From: CAYYJS01 sp964472315
Lineage (GTDB): Bacteria; Verrucomicrobiota; Kiritimatiellia; UBA8416
Assembly (NCBI GenBank): GCA_964472315.1
Contig: CAYYJS010000011.1
Span: forward strand, 16,267-80,266
Length of the DNA: 64,000 nt
Direction of reading: 5' to 3'
The notes beneath the pieces are model-generated. The model was given only the letters and a program-made list of their open reading frames with translations, did not search any database and was not told the DNA's origin. Positions within the stretch are counted from its first letter, which is position 1. Every line of letters begins with the position of its first letter. Below, piece by piece: positions 53,717 through 63,900 of this stretch. The translations under genes were made by a program, and so were the position numbers.

Positions 53717-55018
53717 TCAGACCGCGCTCGCGGCAAGCGCCTGATCGAAATCGGCCTTGATGTCCTCGATGTTCTCGATCCCGACGGCCACCCGCACGAA
53801 ATCGGGCGTCACGCCGGACGCCAACCGGGCTTCCGGCGTCATCTGCTGATGACTCGTGGACGCCGGGTGCAGCACCAACGTCTTGGCGTCACCGACGTTC
53901 GCAAGATGGCTTGCCAGCTTGACTGCGTCAATGAATTTCGCGCCGGCTGCCGCCCCGCCCCGGATGCCGAATCCAAGCACCGCGCCGAACCCGCCGGCGA
54001 GATACCGCGTGGCCTGCCCATGGCTCGGGTGCGAGGGCAGCCCGGTGTACGAGACCCAGTCGACCCGCGCCTGCGACTCCAGCCACCCGGCCAGCTCCAG
54101 CGCATTCGCGCTCTGCTGTCGAATGCGCAACGGCAAGGTCTCGATACCCTGCAGCAAGAGGAACGAGTTGAACGGGCTCGGGCACAGACCGATGTTGCGC
54201 ATGCCGTCGATACGGGCCTTGACGATGAACGCGACATTGCCCATGCCGGGGACATCGCGCAAGGCGTCCCAATAGATCAGGCCGTGGTATGCCGGATCCG
54301 GTTGCGTGAACATCGGAAAACGCCCCGCCCCCCAATCGAACCGGCCGCTGTCGACGATGACGCCGCCAATCGTGGTGCCATGACCGCCGATCCATTTCGT
54401 GCACGAGTGCACGACGATGTCGGCGCCATGCCGGATCGGCCGGCACAGGACCGGGGCGAACGTGTTGTCGACGATGACCGGAACACCCGCCGCATGCGCC
54501 GCCTCGGCCAGGCCGGCGATATCCGGCACGTCGCCCCGGGGGTTCCCGATGGTCTCGAAAAACACGGCCCGCGTGTTGGGCCGAATGGCGGCCTTTACCT
54601 TTTCGGGCGTGATATCGGTCAGGAAGGTCACTTCGATGCCAAGGCGCGGGAGCGTGTACCGGAACAATGTATCGGTCCCGCCATACAACGACGACGAAGC
54701 GACGATATGGTCGCCGGCTTGCGCAATGGTGTGGATGGCCAGGAAGATCGCGGCCATGCCGCTGGACGTCGCAAGCCCTCCCACGCCGCCTTCGAGCGCG
54801 GCAAGCCGTTTCTCGACGACATCGGTGGTCGGATTCATCAGACGGGTGTAGATGTTGCCGAATTCCTTAAGGGCGAACAGGCTCGCGGCATGTTCGGAAT
54901 TCCGGAACACATAGCTGGTCGTCTGATAGATCGGCACCGCGCGCGCGCCGGTAACCGGGTCGGGGGCCTGGCCCGCATGCAGCGCCAGGGTCTCGATATG
55001 GGTGGATCCATCGCTCAT
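53717..55018 (-). CDS. metY: O-acetylhomoserine sulfhydrylase (PLP-dependent)
   Basis: Makes homocysteine from O-acetylhomoserine and sulfide, direct sulfhydrylation in methionine synthesis. The 433-residue length and the THIETLALHAGQAPDPVTGARAVPIYQTTSYVF opening are typical of MetY. The PLP lysine is in VVHSCTKWIGGHG, with YTRLMNPTTDVVEKRLAALEGG and ETIGNPRGDV also matching. ATG at 55018 is preferred because AAGGAG lies 9 bp upstream; ATG at 55024 is closer than usual. Cotranscription with thiS-thiG-thiH and an Rrf2 regulator links it to sulfur supply. Confidence 0.93.
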   Translation of the reverse strand: MSDGSTHIETLALHAGQAPDPVTGARAVPIYQTTSYVFRNSEHAASLFALKEFGNIYTRLMNPTTDVVEKRLAALEGGVGGLATSSGMAAIFLAIHTIAQAGDHIVASSSLYGGTDTLFRYTLPRLGIEVTFLTDITPEKVKAAIRPNTRAVFFETIGNPRGDVPDIAGLAEAAHAAGVPVIVDNTFAPVLCRPIRHGADIVVHSCTKWIGGHGTTIGGVIVDSGRFDWGAGRFPMFTQPDPAYHGLIYWDALRDVPGMGNVAFIVKARIDGMRNIGLCPSPFNSFLLLQGIETLPLRIRQQSANALELAGWLESQARVDWVSYTGLPSHPSHGQATRYLAGGFGAVLGFGIRGGAAAGAKFIDAVKLASHLANVGDAKTLVLHPASTSHQQMTPEARLASGVTPDFVRVAVGIENIEDIKADFDQALAASAV

Positions 55019-55045
55019 ACGCATTCTCTCCTTTACTCGCTTCGC

Positions 55046-55486
55046 TCAGATGGCGTAGCTGGCCGCACGCGAACCGCGCAATTCGCGCGCCCGCCGCACC
55101 AGCGACTCCAACGTCCGGGTTCCAAACACCGACTGTATCGCGGCCTCCACGTCACGCCAGATCTCACGCGTCACGCAGACCGAGTTGCGCGAACAACCCT
55201 CGTCCTCGCACGGTACGAGGATCATCGGGCCTTCGGTCGCCTGAAGAATGTCCGCCACCGTGATATCGCCCGCCGGCCGCGCCAACGAAAACCCGCCCCT
55301 AGCACCGCGATGACTGAGGACCAGACCCGCCGATTTGAGCCGGATCAGAATCTGCTCGACGTAGTCGGCGGAAATGGATTCCGCATCGGCGATCGCCTGC
55401 TTCCGCGCCGGTCCCTCGCCTTCGTGCATGGCCAGGTACAACAGAATCCGCGTAGCATACCGGCCTTTGGTCGATAGCTTCATCAT
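55046..55486 (-). CDS. Rrf2-family regulator of the metY-thi operon (IscR/CymR type)
   Basis: A 146-residue winged-helix protein: MMKLSTKGRYATRILLYLAMH, the recognition region ADYVEQILIRLKSAGLVLSHRGARGGFSLARPAGDI, and a cysteine group CEDEGCSRNSVC that could hold an Fe-S cluster. It is the first gene of the run metY-thiS-thiG-thiH and so probably regulates it, as CymR does for cysteine metabolism or IscR for Fe-S supply. Either of two adjacent ATGs (55486, 55483) may start it. Confidence 0.9.
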   Translation of the reverse strand: MMKLSTKGRYATRILLYLAMHEGEGPARKQAIADAESISADYVEQILIRLKSAGLVLSHRGARGGFSLARPAGDITVADILQATEGPMILVPCEDEGCSRNSVCVTREIWRDVEAAIQSVFGTRTLESLVRRARELRGSRAASYAI

Positions 55487-55510
55487 CGGCGAACCATCAT
55501 TACATGATTG

Positions 55511-55522
55511 ACTTGATCAACT
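55511..55522 (-). promoter_or_regulatory. Palindrome upstream of the Rrf2-metY-thi operon
   Basis: TTGATCAA (55513-55520) with flanking A/T agreement forms a near-perfect 12-bp dyad 25 bp upstream of the regulator start. It lies in the 160-bp divergent gap to the gene at 55647. Rrf2 dimers bind short dyads, so this could be their operator. The site is short and may be chance. Confidence 0.25.
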
Positions 55523-55646
55523 AACGCAACAATACACAGCGCCCCAGTCGCGATCAATGAAAAACCGCGCCCGCATCATGTCCGTGACCGCCTTCGCCTT
55601 ACATGCGCACTTCCCCTCGCGTCCAATTACGGCTATTCTATATCCA

Positions 55647-56468
55647 ATGAGAAGGTCGTGGTTTGCTTCGCGTCTGCATGCGGTGATGCCGTACGCCCTG
55701 GTCGGCGTGACCGCCGTGCTCGCCGTATGGCTCGTAGCCGCCCGGCATGCCGACAAAGGCCTCGTTCACCCAAGCGCCGACATCGCACGTTTCCACGGCT
55801 TTTTCCCCCGGCTTGACGACTGGCAGACACGTACGGTCCAACTCGCGACGGATAAGCTGGCCCCGAACATCATGGCTTTCGAGTTCAAACGCTCCGATCC
55901 CCCGCAACGGGTGCTCATCCGCCTCGTACACGGCTACAACATGGTCGACTGCATGCGCATCAAGGGCTATCGGGTCACCGAAGCCGGAACACGGGACATC
56001 CCGCACGCGGCGGCAAACACGCCGCCATCCGCCGAACGCCAGGGCCGGACGCAGGCCTGGGTGCTGGTGGATCGAAGCGCCAGGACCAGCGTGTGGGTGA
56101 CGGCTATGGTCCGCGCCACCGATCTGGCGGCCAGCGACATCGATACGCGCGCCATGGCGTTCCCCCGCGTCGGACAACCGGATGACCTCGGCTGGAACCC
56201 GACCGGCCTGCGCTGGTCCAGTTTCCGCCACCCGATCGCCAACTTGCGGCAATGGGTCCGCGCACGATGGAACGCCTCGCGATGCGACTGGCGCACATTC
56301 CTGCGTCTCAAGCGTCCCGCCTGGGTGAGCGACAAGTATTTCGCCCTCGTCGCCGAGGGCGCCAACCTTGACGCACTCGCCGACATCGAAAGCCTCCGCA
56401 CCCAACTCCACACGCTGCTCACGGCGTTTCTCCGCGATCTGCAGACCCATACGGCCCCCCGCCCGTAA
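55647..56468 (+). CDS. Membrane-anchored protein of unknown function, weakly EpsI-like
   Basis: A 273-residue protein with one N-terminal membrane helix (residues about 14-34: YALVGVTAVLAVWLVAARH) and a periplasmic domain. The order FHGFFPRLDDWQTRTVQL, then VLIRLVHGYNMVDCMRIKGYRV, is reminiscent of EpsI-type proteins (DUF3485) that accompany exosortases, which have a GW..., H..C...GW pattern. The match is weak and no exosortase is in the window. A second half (about 190-273) is basic and helical. Treat the function as unknown. The start MRRSWFASRL is chosen as the last Met before the helix. Confidence 0.6.
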   Translation: MRRSWFASRLHAVMPYALVGVTAVLAVWLVAARHADKGLVHPSADIARFHGFFPRLDDWQTRTVQLATDKLAPNIMAFEFKRSDPPQRVLIRLVHGYNMVDCMRIKGYRVTEAGTRDIPHAAANTPPSAERQGRTQAWVLVDRSARTSVWVTAMVRATDLAASDIDTRAMAFPRVGQPDDLGWNPTGLRWSSFRHPIANLRQWVRARWNASRCDWRTFLRLKRPAWVSDKYFALVAEGANLDALADIESLRTQLHTLLTAFLRDLQTHTAPRP

Positions 56469-56469
56469 C

Positions 56470-56522
56470 CCGAACCTTCGGTCAACACCCAACAGCCAAC
56501 AAGGAATGTCCATTGACCAATG
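56470..56522. repeat. Short AT-richer intergenic segment with two small palindromes
   Basis: Between two convergent genes lie CCGAA-CC-TTCGG (56470-56481) and CATTG-AC-CAATG (56511-56522), joined by an AT-richer spacer containing GGAATGTCC. The segment differs in composition from the surrounding DNA. It may be a bidirectional transcription end or a dispersed intergenic repeat; I saw no second copy in this window. Confidence 0.3.
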
Positions 56523-56526
56523 ACAT

Positions 56527-57381
56527 CTATTTCAGGTCCCCGCACCCCAGGCAGTCCCGCAGCGCCTGACCCCAGGACGGCAGACGAATACCCAGCTCGG
56601 TTTCGAGCCGGCTGTTGTCGAGCACTGAAAACCGGGGGCGTACGGCGGGCCGGGGAAACGCCTCCGTCGAAATGGCCTCGACCGGCGTCCCCGGCGGAAG
56701 AAACGCCCGCGCGAAATCGCACCAGTTCGTCTGTCCGCCGCATGTCATGTGGAAGACACCGGATGCGCCGGAACCGGCCTGGATCCGCCGCAAAGCATCG
56801 ACGGTCGCCATCGCCACGCTCCGACACCAGGTCGGCGCCCCCACCTGATCGCTGACGATCCGCAGCGGTTTACCCTCCGCGGCCAAACGGCGCACGGTCA
56901 GAAGGAAGTTGCGACCGCGCAGTCCGTAGATCCAGCTCGTACGGAAGATAAGCGTCCTGCATCCGGCGCCGAGCACGGCCTGTTCGCCCGCAAGCTTCGA
57001 GCGCCCGTAGACGTTCAGCGGTCGCACGGGATCGCCTTCGCGGTACGGGTGCATGCCACAGCCGTCGAACACATAGTCCGTCGAGTAATGGACAAGCAGC
57101 GCCCCGCACGCCGCAGCGGCGTCCGCCAGCACGCGCGGCGCTTCGGCGTTGGCCTTGAAAGCCAACTCCGGCTCGCTTTCCGCGCCATCGACGTTCGTGT
57201 ACGCCGCCGCATTGACGATCGTGTCGGGACACTCCCGGCGCACCAGCGCACGCAGCGACTCCGGCGCACACAAGTCCGCCGTTTCACGCGTCGGCGCCGA
57301 TACGCGGCCAAGTCCCGGCAACAGGCGCAGGAGCTCGCTGCCGACCTGACCGGTCCGTCCAAGCAGCAGAATACGGTACAT
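56527..57381 (-). CDS. rfbD: dTDP-4-dehydrorhamnose reductase
   Basis: The last step of dTDP-L-rhamnose synthesis. The 284-residue short-chain dehydrogenase-like protein shows the nucleotide loop LLLGRTGQVGSELL, NAAAYTNVDGAESEPE, the catalytic-site STDYVFDG and the YGRSKLAGEQ motif (Tyr-x3-Lys), and VSDQVGAPTWC. These are all RfbD signatures. The start MYRILLLGRTG is at the fold boundary. rfbA, rfbB and rfbC are not in the window, so it is an orphan here. It supports rhamnose in a surface glycan. Confidence 0.92.
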   Translation of the reverse strand: MYRILLLGRTGQVGSELLRLLPGLGRVSAPTRETADLCAPESLRALVRRECPDTIVNAAAYTNVDGAESEPELAFKANAEAPRVLADAAAACGALLVHYSTDYVFDGCGMHPYREGDPVRPLNVYGRSKLAGEQAVLGAGCRTLIFRTSWIYGLRGRNFLLTVRRLAAEGKPLRIVSDQVGAPTWCRSVAMATVDALRRIQAGSGASGVFHMTCGGQTNWCDFARAFLPPGTPVEAISTEAFPRPAVRPRFSVLDNSRLETELGIRLPSWGQALRDCLGCGDLK

Positions 57382-57464
57382 GGGCAACATCTCCAGGCGC
57401 TGGTATCGAAAACAACCGAACCGCCCTGGCACTATCCCATGCCCGCCGCCGGTCTTCAAGAAGG

Positions 57465-57494
57465 CTCTTCCGGGTTTGCCGGGAGAAGAGTTTT
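57465..57494 (+). terminator. Imperfect hairpin followed by TTTT
   Basis: CTCTTC (57465-57470) pairs with GAAGAG (57485-57490), with an inner CGG/CCG pairing and a small bulge, and four T residues follow on the plus strand. This resembles an intrinsic terminator, but no plus-strand gene ends just before it, so it may be a relic. Confidence 0.25.
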
Positions 57495-57720
57495 GAAGAT
57501 CGAAGGCGTACTTGCGGCCATCCCGGTTCTGTCAATCGATTTGGCGGTTGCACGATCCCACTCTCAGTTGTGGGCCGATCTTGCACAGCAAGGGGAGATG
57601 ATTGGCGTTCACGACTCGTGGTTGGCTGCCACCTGCCTTGCGCATGGTCTTCGCCTGGCGACTGGCAATCTTCGCGAGTTCAAGCGGGTGCCCGGTCTCG
57701 ATGTCGAGAAATGGGAGTAG
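57493..57720 (+). pseudogene. C-terminal remnant of a VapC-type PIN-domain toxin
   Basis: An open frame of 75 codons ends in TAG at 57720 and reads like the second half of a VapC ribonuclease: AAIPVLSIDLAVARSH, then LWADLAQQGEMIGVHDSWLA, AHGLRLATGNLREF and KRVPGLDVEKW. The last catalytic Asp (in GVHDSWLAA) is kept, but the first half with the LDTN motif and the second acidic residue is missing. No antitoxin was found. It is probably a decayed toxin gene. It occupies most of the 540-bp space between rfbD and the alpha-2-macroglobulin gene; the rest of that space shows nothing else. Confidence 0.7.
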
Positions 57721-57923
57721 ACGGCCGTTCTCAGGGGGCAACTGGAGATTGAAACGGATTGCTGCAAGCGCGAATCGTGGTAGTCTCATCGCATGGGCGA
57801 CAAGACGGACGAAACGCCCGCACCCCCAGAGTCCCGGAGAGACCTGCGCGCATGATGCGAAAATGGATGGAACAAACACGGCTCATCGAACGTCTCAGGA
57901 TACATGTCAGGGAGGATATGGCG

Positions 57924-60900
57924 ATGCACGGAACAGTCAGACGGGGTTTCACGGTCGCGGCTTTCGCCACCGTCAGCATGTGTTTGTCGGGTGTGTCCGC
58001 GCCGGATAGCGCGGCGTGGTCGCGGGTGACGGAGGCGATCGAGAAGGGTCGGCCCAAGACGGCGATCGAACTGCTCCAGCCCATGATCGATCGTGCGCTG
58101 GCCGACAAGGCCTACCCCGACGCGGTCAAGGCGCTCGCCTACCGCATCAAGCTCGAAGGCGACATCGAAGGCAGGAAGCCGGAGGAACGTATCGCGCGCC
58201 TCGAACGCGAAGTGGGCGCGGCCCCCGCCGCCATGAAGCCCGTTTTCCAAACCGTGCTCGGACACTGGTACTGGCAGTATTTCCAGCAGAATCGCTGGCG
58301 CTTCATGCAGCGGACGCAGTCCGGCACCGCGGCCGGCGCGGACCTGTTGACCTGGGACCTGGCGCGGATACTCCAGGAGATCGATGCCCGGTTCCAGACC
58401 GCGCTCGCGGAGGCGTCGGCGCTCCAGCGCATCCCCATCGCCGACTGGGACGCCCTGCTCGAAAAAGGCAGCGTGCCCGACGCCTTCCGGCCGACGCTGT
58501 ATGACTTCCTCGCGCAGGAGGCGCTGACGTTCTACCAGGCGGGCGAACAGGCCGGCGCGAAACACGAAGACGCGTTCGAACTGGAGGCCGGGATGCCGGT
58601 GTTCGACGACGCCGACGCCTTCCTGCAATGGACGCCCGCATCGTCCGACGAGCAGTCCCCCACCCTCAAAGCCCTGCGTCTCTATCGGCAAATCCTGTCG
58701 TTCCATCGTGCGGACAAGGATGTCTCCGCATTCATCGATGCCGATCTCGCGCGCCTTGCCTTCGCCAACAACACCGCAGTCGGCGAAACGAAGGCAATCC
58801 GCTACAAGGCCGCCCTGGAGCGCTTCGTCAATGCCAACGCCGACCACCGCATCTCCGCGCGCGCCCTGGCCGCGTGGGCGGGCGTGCTGCACGCCGAGAA
58901 CGACCTCGTCGGGGCCCATCGGCTGGCCTCGCGCGGCGCCACGCTGTTTCCCGGCACTCCCGGCGGGAACCTGTGCCATAACCTGATCCGGCAGATCGAA
59001 GCCAAGGCCTCGCAAGTTTCGGCCGAGCGCGTCTGGAATGCACCCTGGCCGGACATCGCCGTGCGCTACAGCAATCTGACCAACCTGTACCTGCGCGTCG
59101 TGCCGTACGACTGGAACAAGCAGCTTGCGGCCAACAACTGGAACCCGGAAGACCTTGACCAAGGGCAACGGAAGGCGTTGCTGAACGCGACGCCGGCCAA
59201 GGCGTGGAACGTCGTCCTGCCCACCACGGAGGATTACCGCGAACGCCAGGAATGGATACCCGCTCCTGACGGACTGGCGCCCGGCTTCTACTACCTGGTG
59301 TCGAGCCATGCGCCCGGATTCGGTGAACATGACAACGTCGTCAGCTTCACGGGTTTCTGGGTCAGCGATCTGGCCGTCGTCATGCGGACCGCCCACGACG
59401 CGAACGAAATATCCGGGCTCGTTCTGAACGCCGCCGGCGGCGACCCGATCGCGGGCGCGACGGTGCAATCCTGGATCGCCACCCGCGGCAAACGCGCATC
59501 GGGCCCGGGCGCCACGACGGATGCCAACGGGCTGTTTCGTCTGACCCTGCCGGAACACACCGCATGCCTGCTGCTGGTCGAACATCAGGGGCACCGCCTT
59601 TCCACGGCCCAGTTCGGCAGCGGCAGGCGGCATGTCGTCCAACCCTCGACACAAACGGTCTTCTTCACCGACCGGTCACTCTACCGCCCGGGGCAGACCA
59701 TTCAGTACAAGGGGCTCTGCATCCGCGTGGACCAGGAGGCGGACAACTATCGCGTCCTCGACGGGCAGGACGTCATCGTGATTTTCGCCGACGTGAACGG
59801 CAAGGAGATCGCCCGTCAGACGCACCGCGCGAATGACTACGGGTCCTTCGCGGGCAGTTTCACCGCGCCGGGAGACCGGTTGATGGGACAGATGCAGATC
59901 CGCAGCGAGCGCGACCCACATGGCCAGACTTTTGTCGCCGTCGAGGAATACAAGCGTCCCAAGTTCAAGGTGACGCTCGATGCGCCGGACGCCGCGCCGC
60001 GCCTCGACGATGCGGTGACCATGACCGGACACGCGACCGCGTACACCGGCGCCGCCGTCGACGGCGCCCACGTGCGGTACCGCGTGGTGCGTGAAGTTCG
60101 CTTTCCGGACTGGTGGTTCTGGCGCTGCTGGTGGTATCCGCCCAACCAGGGCGAGAGCCGGGAGATCGCGCACGGCGCACTCGAAACCGCGCAGGACGGC
60201 TCGTTTTCGGTCACCTTCAAGGCGCTCGCGGACCGCTCCGTCGATCGGGAATCCGAGCCGACCTTCCGCTATACGCTGCATGCCGATGTGACCGACGGCG
60301 CCGGCGAGACGCGTTCGGGCAGTCGGTCGGTCAACGTCGGTTACACGGCATTGAGCGCATCCCTGAGCGCGGCGGATTGGCAACAACAGGGCACGCCCGT
60401 CGCCATCACGATCGCCACGCGCACCCTGGACGGCGATGCCCAGGCCGCCACGGGGCATATCAAGATCCACGCGCTCAGGCAACCCGCCAACGCACAGCGT
60501 GCCAAGCTGCCGTCGCCACAGGCTTACGGACGGGACCCGTTCCTTGCCGACCGGAGTGGCGCCCTTCCCCCTCCCGATCCCGACCCCGCCAATCCCAATT
60601 CATGGGAGTTGGGTGACGTGGTCTTCGAGCAGGACGTGACGACTTCGGCCGACGGTACGGCGATGCTCTCGGTCGATCTCAAGGCCGGCATCTACCGGGC
60701 CATTCTGGCGACGCAGGACCGGTTCAAGACGGAGGTCAAGGCGTTGCTGCCCATCCAGGTGGTGGACATCGCGGGCAAGCGTTTTCCGATCAAGGTGCCG
60801 AACGCGGTTTCGGCATCCGCCTGGTCGCTCGAACCCGGAGGCACGTTCCTCGCGCTCTGGGGCACGGGCTACGAAAAGGGGCGCGCATATGTCGAAATCG

Positions 60901-63900
60901 AGCATCGCGGCAGGCTGGTGCGCGGTTTCTGGACGGCGGTCGACGCCACGCAGGAGATCGTCGAGCACGCGGTCGATGAGCGCATGCGCGGCGGATTCAC
61001 GCTGCACATCACCCAAGTGCGCGAGAACCGGGCGTACCTGACGTCGCGCCGCATCGACGTGCCTTGGACCAACAAACAGCTCCAGATCAAATGGGAGCGC
61101 TTTGTCTCCAAGCTGGAGCCCGCGCAGAAGGAAACCTGGACCGCGGTCATCACGGGACCCGACGCGAACAAGGCGGCCGCCGAACTCACGGCGACGCTTT
61201 ACGACGAGTCGCTCGACGCGTATCGTCCCCATGCGTGGATGCCATCCTTCGGCGTCTTCCGGCAGGACGATTCGCATCGGCTTACGACGTTCGAGAACGC
61301 CCTGCGCGGTCTCGATCATCTGCACGGTTCGTGGCCGGTCGACTACCGGGACGTAAGCTTCACGTACCGCGCGTTCCCCGCGGAACTTACGGCGCAGCAC
61401 ATGCTCTGGGGGTACCCTCAATGCTTGCGATGGAGCATGGGAAAAGGAATGAGCGGTCGGAGCATGATGGCGTTTTCGGGCGGGGCCAACCGCGTGGCCG
61501 GCGCCGAGATAGACGCCATGCCCGCCATGGCGATGGCTGCCGGGATCGCCCCGGGCGCGGCCGTGGAGCCGTCGAATAGAGCCCTTGCCGCGGACAAGTC
61601 GATGGAAACGGGTGGCGCGGGTTCCGACACGGCCGACCCGTTCGCCGCGTCCGCCGCCCCCGACCTGTCGCAGGTGTCGGCCCGGAAGAATCTTCAGGAA
61701 ACGGCGTTCTTCTTTCCGCAACTTCTCAGCGACGCGGACGGGATCGTCCGGATGCAGTTCACGATGCCGGAGGCGCTCACGCAATGGAAGTTCATGGGCT
61801 TCGCGCACGACCGCGAGCTGCGGTCCGGCTATCTGCGGGATGCGGTCGTCACCGCGAAGGACCTGATGGTTCAGCCGAACCCGCCGCGATTCCTGCGCGA
61901 GGGCGATGCGCTGGAGTTCACCGTCAAAGTCGTCAACCAGTCGCCGACGCGGCAGGAGGGCACGGTACGGCTGACGTTCGCCGACGCGCGCACGCTGCAG
62001 GCGGTCGACGACCGTCTGCAATCCAAGGTGTCGGACCTGAAATTCGACATCCCGCCCAAGGAGTCCCGCTCGTTCGCCTGGCGCCTTCAGGTTCCCGACG
62101 GCATGGGGTTCCTCCAGTACAAAACCGTGGCCGCGACAACCCGAATGTCCGATGGCGAGGAGGGCTACCTGCCCGTGCTGCCGCGCCGGACACTGGTGAC
62201 CGAATCGATGACGCTCCCGATCCGCGATGCCGGCACGAAGCAGTTCACCTTTACGAAGTTGGGCGCATCGGGCGCATCGGATACGCTGCGCCATCACAAG
62301 CTGGTCGTACAGATGGTTTCGAACCCGTCGTGGTACGCGATCATGGCGTTGCCCTATCTCATGGAGTATCCGCACGGGTGTTCGGAGCAGGTATTCAACC
62401 GCCTGTATGCCAACGCGCTGGCGCGCCACATTGCGACGTCGCAACCGAAGATCCGGCGCATCTTCGACCAGTGGCGCGGCACGGAGGCGCTCGACAGCCC
62501 GCTCGAGAAGAACCAGGACCTGAAGTCGGTCATGCTCGAAGAGACGCCATGGCAGGCGGAGGGCGAGGACGAGAGCGCGGCGCGACGCAACGTCGGCATC
62601 CTCTTCGATGCCAACCGCCTGGATGCGGAAGCGGACAATACCATGCGGAAACTGGCGCAGATGCAGCTCGATGACGGCGCCTGGCCGTGGTTCCCCGGCG
62701 GGGAGGCCAGCGACCACATCACCCTCTACATCACCACCGGCTATGGACGACTTCGGCATCTCGGCGTCAACGCCATCGACATGCGCCCCGCCGTGAAATC
62801 GTTGAACCGGCTGGACGCCTGGGTCGACGGCATTTACCGCGATATCCTCAAGCACGGACGTCGGGACGATAACAACCTGACCTCGACCATCGCGCTGTAC
62901 CTCTATGGGCGGAGCTTCTTCCTGAAGGAGCAGGCAATCGCCCCCGCCCACAAGGAAGCCATCGACTACTTCCTCGCGCAGGCCGCGAAGCACTGGGTCA
63001 AACTGCCGCGTCAGTCGCAGGGCCATCTCGCCCTGGCGCTGACGCGCTTCGGGACCGCCGCGACGACGCCGAACGACATCATGGCCTCGCTGAAGGAATT
63101 TTCCGTGACCAGCGAGGAGATGGGCATGTTCTGGCGCGATACGGAGTACTCCTGGTGGTGGTACCGCGCCCCCATCGAGACGCAGGCCATCATGATCGAA
63201 GCGTTCGACGAGGTCGCCAAGGACGCGCGCGCCGTGGAGGACTGCAAGGTCTGGCTCCTGAAACAAAAGCAGACGCAGGACTGGAAGACCACCAAGGCGA
63301 CGGCCGACGCCGTGTATGCGCTGCTCCTGCGCGGCTCGGACCTCCTGGCCTCGGACGAGTTGGTCGCCGTGTCGCTCGCCGGCAGGAAGATCGAGCCGGA
63401 GAAGGTCGAGGCCGGCACCGGCTTCTACGAGAAACGCCTGGGCGCCGGCGACATCGTACCCGCGATGAGCGCCATCGCCGTGACCAAGGTTGACGCCGGC
63501 GTCGCCTGGGGCGGTGTGCATTGGCAGTACTTCGAGGACATGAGCAGGATCGTGCCGCACGAGGCGACGCCACTGACGCTCCAGAAGTCGCTCTTCGTGA
63601 AGGCGAATACGAAGAAGGGTCCCGAACTCACGCCCGTGACCGGCGCGGTCGCGGTCGGTGACGAACTCGTCACGCGCCTCGTCCTGCGTGTCGATCGCGA
63701 TATGGAGTACGTCCACATGAAGGATCAGCGCGGCAGCGGCACCGAGCCGGTCAACGTCCTGTCCGCCTACAAGTACCAGGACGGACTGCGCTACTACGAG
63801 TCGACCAAGGACACCGCCAGCCATTTCTTCATCGACTACCTGCCGAAGGGAACCTACGTGTTCGAGTATTCCGTCCGGGTGCAGCACCGTGGCGCCTACC

